A DNA stretch of 64,000 nucleotides from Campylobacter hyointestinalis subsp. lawsonii (lineage in GTDB: Bacteria; Campylobacterota; Campylobacteria; Campylobacterales; Campylobacteraceae): positions 1,364,001 through 1,428,000 of the forward strand of contig NZ_CP053828.1 in assembly GCF_013372165.1 (NCBI RefSeq), read 5' to 3'. The position numbers and the translations under genes were made by a program. Positions within the stretch are counted from its first letter, which is position 1; each line of letters opens with the position of its first letter. Shown one piece after another: positions 57,504 to 64,000 of the stretch. A model generated the notes under the pieces. It was not told where the DNA came from and made no database searches. It saw only the letters and a list, made by a program, of their open reading frames with translations.

Positions 57504-58142
57504 TTAGCTTAATTGCTCTAATTTTTGCTCACTTAGTCTAAATTTAAAATCACACTTGCTTGCTAAATCTTCATCGTGAGTTACTATCACAAGCGCAGCA
57601 TTTTCATTTTTAACGTAGTCAAATATCACGTCTATAACTTCATTTGCCGTATTTTTATCTAAATTTCCAGTCGGCTCATCTGCAAATATAATACGCGGTT
57701 TTTTGCTCATAACTCTTGCTATGCTAACTCTTTGTTGCTGTCCGCCACTAAGTTCGCCGATTTTTTGGTTTATGACGTGGTCTATTTTTAACTTTTTTAA
57801 AAGCTCTATATTGATCTTGTGTCCGCTTAGTACGTTTGCAAGCTCGATATTTTCGTAAGCATTAAAACCCTTAAAAAGATAGTGTGCTTGAAATATTATC
57901 CCAAATTCTAAACGCCTGATTTTTAAAAGCTCATTTTCATTTATATTATAAATTGATTTTTCATTGTATATAACTTCGCCACTAGCAGGTTTTAAAAGCG
58001 TGGAAAGAATATGTAAGATAGTAGATTTCCCGCTACCACTCACGCCTGTTATGGCTGTGGTAGTGGCGGGATTTATATCTAAATTTAGATTACTAAAAAG
58101 CGGATAATCAAATTTATGGGATAAATTTACCGCTTTTAGCAT
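57504..58142 (-). CDS. LolD-like ABC transporter ATP-binding protein
   Basis: The 212-residue ATPase has Walker A GVSGSGKSTI, the signature LSGGQQQRVSIARV and Walker B IIFADEPTGNLDKNT. It resembles the LolD/MacB group, which drives lipoprotein release or MacAB-type export. No permease gene lies beside it, so its partner and substrate are unknown. tsf precedes it by 2 nt. Confidence 0.85.
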   Translation of the reverse strand: MLKAVNLSHKFDYPLFSNLNLDINPATTTAITGVSGSGKSTILHILSTLLKPASGEVIYNEKSIYNINENELLKIRRLEFGIIFQAHYLFKGFNAYENIELANVLSGHKINIELLKKLKIDHVINQKIGELSGGQQQRVSIARVMSKKPRIIFADEPTGNLDKNTANEVIDVIFDYVKNENAALVIVTHDEDLASKCDFKFRLSEQKLEQLS

Positions 58143-58144
58143 TA

Positions 58145-59209
58145 TTAAGCCATTTGAGCTGCTACTTCAGCTGCAAAGTCTTCGCTCTTTTTCTCTAAGC
58201 CTTCGCCTACTTCAAATCTTACATAGCTTACGATCTCGATGCTACCGCCAAGTTTTTTTGCTTCTTCAGCTATAACTTGTTCGATAGTTTTTTTATCGTC
58301 CATTACATAAAATTGTCCTAAAAGAGTAAGGCGTTGGTCTAGTTGAGTATTATCTGCTATATATCTATCGATTTGTCCTGGAAGGATTTTATCCCAGATA
58401 GCTTCAGGTTTGCCTTGTTTTTTAAGCTCTTCTTTTAATTTTTCAGTTGCTTTAGCTATCACTTCATCGCTTAGTTGTGCTCTACTAGCAAATTCAGGTA
58501 TTTTGTGAAGTGGCTTTTTAAGGCGGACTAGCTCTTCATTTTCTTTTTCAAGCTCACCTTTTAGAGCTAGATACTCTTTTTCTACAAATTCAGGATCAAA
58601 CTCTTTATAGCTTATAACTTGAGGCTTCATAGCAGCTGCGTGCATACAAAGATTTCTTAGGAAATCGCCGATTTTACTAGCTGTCGCCTCAGAATCACAA
58701 GCAGCACCTATCAAAACGCCCACACGGCTATTTGAGTGAATATATCCGGCAACTGCGCCATTTGCTCCAGCTTTGATAGTTTCAAATCTTCTTACAACCA
58801 AATTTTCGCCGATAGTTGCGATCTGGCTTTGGAAATACTCTTCAAATTTAACCCCGTTGATAGAACTCTCTTTTAGCTCATCAATTGTAGTGATTGAGTT
58901 TGATTGCACATGCAAAGTTGTGTTTTTAACTAGATCTACAAAAGTCGCATTTTTAGCCACAAAGTCAGTTTCAGAGTTAATCTCAGTTATGGTAGCTGTT
59001 TTATTATCACTACTTACAACTACGCTTACAAGACCTTCACTCGCTAGGCGATCAGCTTTTTTAGCAGCCTTGCCAAGACCTTTTTCTCTTAGTATATCAA
59101 CTGCTTTTTGCATATCACCATTAGCTTCTTGAAGGGCTTTTTTGCAGTCCATCATACCAGCTCCGGTACTTTCACGGAGCTCTTTTACCATACTTGCGCT
59201 TATTTCCAT
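58145..59209 (-). CDS. tsf: Elongation factor Ts
   Basis: EF-Ts exchanges GDP for GTP on EF-Tu. The UBA-like start VKELRESTGAGMMDCKKAL and the EF-Tu contact motif ETDFVAKN (TDF) are present, with two dimerisation-type domains; 354 residues is the long Campylobacter form. It overlaps rpsB by 1 nt. Confidence 0.97.
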   Translation of the reverse strand: MEISASMVKELRESTGAGMMDCKKALQEANGDMQKAVDILREKGLGKAAKKADRLASEGLVSVVVSSDNKTATITEINSETDFVAKNATFVDLVKNTTLHVQSNSITTIDELKESSINGVKFEEYFQSQIATIGENLVVRRFETIKAGANGAVAGYIHSNSRVGVLIGAACDSEATASKIGDFLRNLCMHAAAMKPQVISYKEFDPEFVEKEYLALKGELEKENEELVRLKKPLHKIPEFASRAQLSDEVIAKATEKLKEELKKQGKPEAIWDKILPGQIDRYIADNTQLDQRLTLLGQFYVMDDKKTIEQVIAEEAKKLGGSIEIVSYVRFEVGEGLEKKSEDFAAEVAAQMA

Positions 59210-59988
59210 TATTGCTCCTCAAAATCAGCTTCGCTCATAGCCTCAGCCACGACTTCATCTTTTTCTTCTTGACTTACTAGAGCTATTTCTTGCTCTGTTT
59301 CGTCTTGATCTCTTAAGGCTTTACCTTCATTGATAGCTTCAGCCATCTCTTGGCAGAATAACTGAACGCTTCTTATAGCATCGTCATTTCCAGGTATCGG
59401 GAAGTCGATAGTGTCTGGATCGCAGTTTGTATCGATAGGAGCAACTACTGGCATTCTTAGTTTGTTTGCCTCAGCAACTGCTATTTTCTCTTTTACAGTG
59501 TCAATTACAAACATCATATCAGGTAAGCTTTTCATATTTCTGATACCGCCTAAAGTTGCTAAAAGCTTCTCTTTTTTGCGTCTTAGCATCAAAGCTTCTT
59601 TTTTAGTAAGTAAATTTATAGAGCCATCTTCTTCCATAGCTTCTATAACTTCAAGTTTTCTTATTGATTGTTTAATTGTTCCAAAATTTGTCATCATACC
59701 GCCAAGCCATCTGTGATTTACATAAGGCATTCCGCATTTTTCAGCATACTCTTTTACTGCTATACCAGCTTGTTTTTTTGTGCCAACAAATAGTATAGTT
59801 TTACCCTCAGCCGCAGCGTCTCTAACAACATTATATGTGTATCTGAAGTATCTAATAGTCTTTTGCAAATCTATTATATAGATACCTTTTCTCTCGCCAA
59901 AAATGAATTTTTTCATCTTTGGATTCCAACGTCTTGTTTGGTGACCAAAATGCACACCACACTCTAGTAAATCTCTCATAGTAACCAT
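59209..59988 (-). CDS. rpsB: 30S ribosomal protein S2
   Basis: The 259-residue protein has the S2 signatures [29 protein letters not shown] and [12 protein letters not shown], and an acidic C-terminal tail. It starts the rpsB-tsf operon; GGAG precedes the ATG. The gap to the next gene (59989-60132) includes a small dyad TGTCAAAATGACA near 60038. Confidence 0.98.
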   Translation of the reverse strand: MVTMRDLLECGVHFGHQTRRWNPKMKKFIFGERKGIYIIDLQKTIRYFRYTYNVVRDAAAEGKTILFVGTKKQAGIAVKEYAEKCGMPYVNHRWLGGMMTNFGTIKQSIRKLEVIEAMEEDGSINLLTKKEALMLRRKKEKLLATLGGIRNMKSLPDMMFVIDTVKEKIAVAEANKLRMPVVAPIDTNCDPDTIDFPIPGNDDAIRSVQLFCQEMAEAINEGKALRDQDETEQEIALVSQEEKDEVVAEAMSEADFEEQ

Positions 59989-60132
59989 GAGTTCTCCTTT
60001 GAAAATATTTTAGTTTATTCCTCTGTGCTCCTTAATGTCAAAATGACACAACTAAATAAGGATTAGCACATGTGAAATGAAGTCTGGATTTTATCTTTTT
60101 TTTGCTTATATTTTTATAAATTTAAATATGAT

Positions 60133-60354
60133 TTAAGGTTTATTGCTTAGCTGACTATTTTGTTTGATACGTTCTAAAACTTCAAATATATGAGATAAAG
60201 CTTCTAAATTTGGCTGAGCGATCTTTGTCTGTTTTTTGGAAAATAATAGTTCTAAAGTACGTGGATTGCTCATAAAATCGATACCAAATTTTTTGGCATT
60301 TTGAGCTATAAGTATCAAATTTAAATCACTAGGCTTAAACTCGTCATAATGCAT
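60133..60354 (-). CDS. Small conserved-looking protein
   Basis: The 73-residue product (MHYDEFKPSDLNLILIAQNA, then FLS-free FGIDFMSNPRTLELLF) is likely cytoplasmic and helical. AAGGAAT lies before the ATG, 32 nt after pgeF. I do not recognise the family; it may be a Campylobacter-specific protein. Confidence 0.6.
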   Translation of the reverse strand: MHYDEFKPSDLNLILIAQNAKKFGIDFMSNPRTLELLFSKKQTKIAQPNLEALSHIFEVLERIKQNSQLSNKP

Positions 60355-60386
60355 TGTATTCCTTTAATCTATATTTTTAAATTTAC

Positions 60387-61064
60387 CTATTTTAGGTAGA
60401 TAAACCCGCAAAATCTTCCTGTCACACCATCTCTTCTGTATGAAAAAAATCTCTCGTCGCAATGTGTGCAAATATCACTAAACTCATAATCTCTCACACC
60501 CAAACTATCAAGCTCACATTTTAAAGCCGCATTCATATCAAATTTAACTCCATTTTTAAATTTATTAAACTCCCCTAGATCTAAATTTCCTATATCATAA
60601 CATTTCCCGCTTATATTTGCACCTACTACTACTTTTAAATTTATAGCCTTTGATCCCATTTTTTTGATCGTTTTTGTAACTATTTGAAGTGTTACTCCAG
60701 CGCGTCCTGCATGGATAGCAGCTATTTTACCTTGAAGCTTATCATATATCAGCACAGGCGAACAATCAGCCACCAAGACGCATAATGCTACGTTTTTTAG
60801 ACTAGTGATAAGAGCATCGCAAGGCGGAATTTCATCATCTAAACTTAATACTTCAAAAATCTCATCGCAGTGAATTTGATCCATAAAAATCAGCTTTTTC
60901 GCGCCGATTTTACGCCTTAAAATTTCTCTATTTTCAAGTACGTTTTGTCTGTCATCGCCAACATGAGTAGCTAAATTTAAGCTTTCATAAACGCCGCTCG
61001 AAACACCACCTTTTTTAGTGCTAAATCCGGCTAAAACGTCATTATTTTCAATACAAACTAGCAT
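60387..61064 (-). CDS. pgeF: Peptidoglycan editing factor / purine nucleoside phosphorylase
   Basis: This YfiH/laccase-domain protein has the metal site residues in DQIHCDE, LVADCSPVLIYD and AAIHAGRAGV. Family members act as purine nucleoside phosphorylases and, in E. coli, prevent serine misincorporation into peptidoglycan. The 225-residue length is usual. It overlaps ribE by 17 nt. Confidence 0.88.
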   Translation of the reverse strand: MLVCIENNDVLAGFSTKKGGVSSGVYESLNLATHVGDDRQNVLENREILRRKIGAKKLIFMDQIHCDEIFEVLSLDDEIPPCDALITSLKNVALCVLVADCSPVLIYDKLQGKIAAIHAGRAGVTLQIVTKTIKKMGSKAINLKVVVGANISGKCYDIGNLDLGEFNKFKNGVKFDMNAALKCELDSLGVRDYEFSDICTHCDERFFSYRRDGVTGRFCGFIYLK

Positions 61065-61668
61065 AAAAATCCGCTTCTTGCCACGATAGTTTTTTGTTGT
61101 AGCTATTTTTGATACCCAAAATCCGCTCTACATATCTAGCCAAAAGGTCGGTTTCGATATTTACTCGCCTACCTACTTTAAACTCGCCAAAAAGTGTATC
61201 TCTAAAGCTAATAGGTATGATAGTAAGTCTTATGCTATCTTCAAAAACTTCATTTATCGTAAGACTCACACCATCAACTGCGATGCTTCCTTTATTTGCC
61301 ACTAAATGCATAATATCTTTTGGGAGTTTTATAAAAAAATCAGTCCCGCTTAGCAACTTTTTGATAGTTATTATCTCACCTACAGCGTCAATATGACCTT
61401 GCAACAAATGCCCATCTATCCTATCGCCTATCTTCATCGCAGGCTCTATATGGACTTTATCTTTATAATTTTCTATGGCTAAACTCTTAGAACTTTCGCT
61501 ACTAAGCTCTACGCTAAAACCATCATTTTGAATGCTAACGACACTCAAACAAGCTCCATTTATCGCTATGCTGTCACCTAAACTCGGTCTAAATTTAGCT
61601 TCCAAACTTAAAAATTTACCATCAAAACTTTTAACTTTTGCAATCTCTCTAATCAGCCCATTAAACAT
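61048..61668 (-). CDS. ribE: Riboflavin synthase alpha chain
   Basis: RibE makes riboflavin from two molecules of dimethylribityllumazine. Two lumazine-binding repeats are visible: MFNGLIREIAKV with GDSIAINGACLSV, and IDGHLLQGHIDAVG with SIAVDGVSLTIN. It has 206 residues. The start is divergent from mnmG, with no flavin riboswitch visible in the 99-nt gap. Confidence 0.95.
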   Translation of the reverse strand: MFNGLIREIAKVKSFDGKFLSLEAKFRPSLGDSIAINGACLSVVSIQNDGFSVELSSESSKSLAIENYKDKVHIEPAMKIGDRIDGHLLQGHIDAVGEIITIKKLLSGTDFFIKLPKDIMHLVANKGSIAVDGVSLTINEVFEDSIRLTIIPISFRDTLFGEFKVGRRVNIETDLLARYVERILGIKNSYNKKLSWQEADFYASLY

Positions 61669-61732
61669 TATCTTATCCTAAATTTAATCGTGCAATTATA
61701 TGGAATTTATACTTTTTTTACACTAAATTTGA

Positions 61733-61738
61733 TACAAT
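61733..61738 (+). promoter_or_regulatory. Probable -10 element of mnmG
   Basis: TACAAT after TTTGA, 30 nt before the first ATG; an A+T-rich run precedes it. The opposite strand would carry the ribE promoter. Confidence 0.4.
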
Positions 61739-61767
61739 CCTTGGCTTAAAAAACAACAAGGTTTAAA

Positions 61768-63633
61768 ATGATGAATTATGATGTGATAGTCGTGGGCGGA
61801 GGACACGCCGGTATAGAAGCCTCTTTAGCAGCGGCAAGAATGGGCGCTAAAACAATGCTTATAACCATACTTGCAGAGCAAATCGGTGCAGCTAGCTGTA
61901 ACCCAGCAATTGGCGGTCTAGCCAAAGGTCACTTAGTAAAAGAGATAGACGCTTTAGGCGGTCAAATGGCACTTACAACAGATGCTTGCGGGATTCAATT
62001 TCGTCTTTTAAATGAGAGCAAAGGTCCAGCAGTACGCGGAAGTAGAGCTCAAATCGATATGGATAAATACAGAGTTTATATGCGAAATTTACTTTTAAAT
62101 ACTCCAAATTTAGAAGTCACTCAAGAGATAGCTACTGAGATTTTGACACAGAACGGAAAAATCACAGGCGTAAAAACTCACTTAGACAATAGATACAAAA
62201 CAGAAAAACTCATCATCACTACAGGAACATTTTTAAATGGGCTCATCCACGTAGGACTAGCCAAACTTGAAGCCGGACGTGTCGGAGAACTAAGCAGTAA
62301 AAATCTCTCAAGCTCACTAAAAGGCTTAAATTTAGAAATGGGCAGACTAAAAACCGGCACTTGCCCTAGAGTACTTGCTAGTAGCATAGATTTTAGCGTT
62401 TTAGAAGTTCAAGAAGGCGACGCAAATCCAGCCCAGTTTAGCTTCCGTACAAAAGATTTCAATCCAACTCAACTACCTTGTTATATAGCCTATACAAATG
62501 AAACTACTCACGATATCATAAGATCAAATTTTGATAGAGCCCCGCTATTTACAGGTCAGATAGAAGGGATCGGTCCTAGATATTGTCCTAGCATAGAAGA
62601 CAAGATAAATCGTTTTGGGGATAGAGATCGCCATCATCTTTTCATCGAACCTCAGACTCTAGAAGCTACAGAGTACTATGTAAATGGTTTTTCGACAAGT
62701 TTGCCTTATGATGCTCAAGTAGATATGCTACACTCTGTTAAGGGCTTTGAAAATGCTAAAATAGTTCGCCACGGATACGCCATAGAGTATGACTACGTGA
62801 TGCCTACAGAGCTTAAACATAGCTTGGAAACAAAAAAAGTTAGCGGACTTTACCTAGCAGGACAGATAAATGGTACCACAGGATACGAAGAAGCCGCGGC
62901 TCAAGGGCTAATGGCTGGAATAAACGCTACTTTAAGTTTGCAAGGAAAAGATCCGCTAGTTTTGCGCCGTGATGAGAGCTATATAGGCGTTCTTATCGAC
63001 GATCTAGTCACAAAAGGTACAAAAGAGCCATATAGAATGTTTACATCTAGAGCCGAGTATCGTTTACTTTTACGTGAAGATAATGCAAACTTGCGTCTTA
63101 GCGAGTATGGATTTAACATAGGGCTTTTACCAAAAGATGCTTACGAAGATATGTTAAATTTGCGTTCAAATTTAAAAAAAGGTATGGAAATCTTGCTTAC
63201 AAAAGAGCTAAGTCCTACAAAACAAAATTTAGAGTTTTTAGCAAGTTTAAACGAAGACAATATCAACGAAAAAATGCCACTACAAAAGATAGTCGCACGC
63301 AAAACATTTACTATAGAAAAGTTAAAAAAGCTAGATGATTTTTTTGCAAATTTAGATGAAAATAGTCTAAACCAAATTCTAACTGAGGCAAAATACTACC
63401 ATTACATTTCTCAACAACGCCTTGAAGTAGAAAAGATGAAAGGACTTTTAAATGTTGAAATTCCTAAAGATCTTGAGTTTAAAAGCATAAGCGGACTAAG
63501 TAATGAAGTCGTCGAAAAACTAAATAAATTTACTCCGCCTACGCTAGCTGCAGCTTCAAACATCAGCGGTATAACTCCAGCAGCCATCGATATACTTCAT
63601 ATAGCCATAAAATCGAGGCAAAATAAGCGATAA
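61768..63633 (+). CDS. mnmG: tRNA uridine-5-carboxymethylaminomethyl modification enzyme
   Basis: MnmG (GidA) works with MnmE to modify U34 of several tRNAs. The FAD-binding GGGHAG (10-15), [40 protein letters not shown] and the C-terminal GISPAAI-like [11 protein letters not shown] motif are present in a protein of 621 residues. AAGG lies 6 nt before the first of two ATG codons. Confidence 0.97.
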   Translation: MMNYDVIVVGGGHAGIEASLAAARMGAKTMLITILAEQIGAASCNPAIGGLAKGHLVKEIDALGGQMALTTDACGIQFRLLNESKGPAVRGSRAQIDMDKYRVYMRNLLLNTPNLEVTQEIATEILTQNGKITGVKTHLDNRYKTEKLIITTGTFLNGLIHVGLAKLEAGRVGELSSKNLSSSLKGLNLEMGRLKTGTCPRVLASSIDFSVLEVQEGDANPAQFSFRTKDFNPTQLPCYIAYTNETTHDIIRSNFDRAPLFTGQIEGIGPRYCPSIEDKINRFGDRDRHHLFIEPQTLEATEYYVNGFSTSLPYDAQVDMLHSVKGFENAKIVRHGYAIEYDYVMPTELKHSLETKKVSGLYLAGQINGTTGYEEAAAQGLMAGINATLSLQGKDPLVLRRDESYIGVLIDDLVTKGTKEPYRMFTSRAEYRLLLREDNANLRLSEYGFNIGLLPKDAYEDMLNLRSNLKKGMEILLTKELSPTKQNLEFLASLNEDNINEKMPLQKIVARKTFTIEKLKKLDDFFANLDENSLNQILTEAKYYHYISQQRLEVEKMKGLLNVEIPKDLEFKSISGLSNEVVEKLNKFTPPTLAAASNISGITPAAIDILHIAIKSRQNKR

Positions 63634-63973
63634 ACGCGTTTATATCTAGAGAGTTATGAGTGCTTTTATTGTTTTTCTTTGGCTTAATGGCGCTAGAGTG
63701 TTGATAATAGGGCGTTATTATGATAATTTTAGCTTTTAAATTTTGTTTTTATATGAGCGTTAAAAATTTAAATAATATTAATATGCAATGAATTTGCTCC
63801 TATATATAAAATTTAAATAAACAGATTAAATAATTTTTTAATTTTAAAATACTATAATTACAAGTTATCAGGTGATTTTGCATTACTATTATTTAAATTT
63901 AGTATTACGTGATGAGCTTGACTAAAACCAAATTTGATTAAAACAAATAATAAATCAAATCGAAAGGAAATAA
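63634..63973. other. A+T-rich intergenic stretch
   Basis: This 340-nt stretch starts with the 14-nt palindrome ATAAACGCGTTTAT at the mnmG stop (63630-63643). I see no open frame of note, no tRNA and no clear RNA fold. It presumably holds the promoter of the next gene. Confidence 0.5.
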
Positions 63974-64000
63974 ATGTCTGTAGAAAAGCAAAGACGTGAT
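63974..64000 (+). CDS. Start of a gene running off the window
   Basis: AAAGGAAA and ATG at 63974 are followed by nine codons (MSVEKQRRD). The product cannot be identified from this little sequence. Confidence 0.6.

Noticed and set aside
61669-61767. FMN riboswitch upstream of ribE
   Set aside because: The gap is only 99 nt and lacks the conserved AGGGT-type core.
63630-63643. Palindrome at the mnmG end as terminator
   Set aside because: It has no loop and no T run, so it was not called as a terminator.

Overview
The window is AT-rich, densely coded bacterial chromosome and fits a Campylobacter of the C. fetus / hyointestinalis / iguaniorum type. This rests on gene order and protein character: argS-tatA-gmk-acidic protein-fliR-ABC ATPase-tsf-rpsB and the glycolytic block gapA-pgk-tpiA beside fabI and nadD are epsilonproteobacterial arrangements, and short homopolymer-rich surface-sugar genes are typical. 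The genus is a confident inference; the species is not determined here.

Layout. 1-1690 is a graveyard of a Mu/P2-like prophage with no intact gene. 1698-4905 is a leftward fatty-acid cluster (accA, fabF, acpP, fabG), followed by a broken AEC-type transporter gene. 5619-9450 holds gpmI and the divergent cell-wall pair mraY-murD, ending at a tRNA-Phe gene (9543-9618). That tRNA is the attachment site of an integrated element (about 9619-15545) flanked by a 15-bp direct repeat. The element carries a tyrosine integrase, a RepA-like ATPase followed by an array of 11 iteron-like repeats, a MobC-like protein with no relaxase, a candidate oriT, a small lipoprotein, a MntA-HepT toxin-antitoxin pair and an AlpA-like regulator. 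Next to it (15546-about 21590) lies a degraded defence region: a short mod/res fusion scar, an orphan fragment, a complete GmrSD-like DUF262/DUF1524 gene with its own promoter and terminator, a truncated type III Mod, a full-length type III Res, and small gene remnants.

21595-25813 runs leftward with a secreted small protein, a DNA ligase with a signal peptide, two nucleotide-sugar enzymes (UDP-glucuronate epimerase and UDP-sugar dehydrogenase) and a PolB-like exonuclease. 25909-37540 is a long rightward operon for lipooligosaccharide or surface-glycan assembly: a lipid A acyltransferase, an ELM1-like protein, seven glycosyltransferases, two O-antigen-ligase-like membrane proteins and two membrane-anchored polysaccharide deacetylases. 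One glycosyltransferase contains a G9 tract and is a likely phase-variable gene.

37682-46717 contains two tandem small cytochromes c, the cbb3-oxidase copper/assembly pair ccoS-ccoI, a Tat-exported aldo/keto reductase, rho, dnaX (with a slippery heptamer that could make a short gamma form) and a metalloid-type permease with its ArsR regulator. 46741-51358 holds fabI, tpiA, pgk, gapA and, divergently, an in-frame nadD-rsfS fusion. 51397-59988 runs leftward: YeiH, a dead LysR fragment, argS, tatA, gmk, an acidic receiver-like protein, fliR, a LolD-like ATPase, tsf and rpsB. 60133-63633 has a small unknown protein, pgeF, ribE and, on the other strand, mnmG; a further gene starts at 63974 and runs off the window.

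The parts most worth following up are the layered tRNA-Phe region (iterons, possible oriT, toxin-antitoxin, and a GmrSD-like cassette between a mod/res scar and a headless mod in front of an intact res), the phase-variable glycan locus, the dnaX frameshift signal and the nadD-rsfS fusion.
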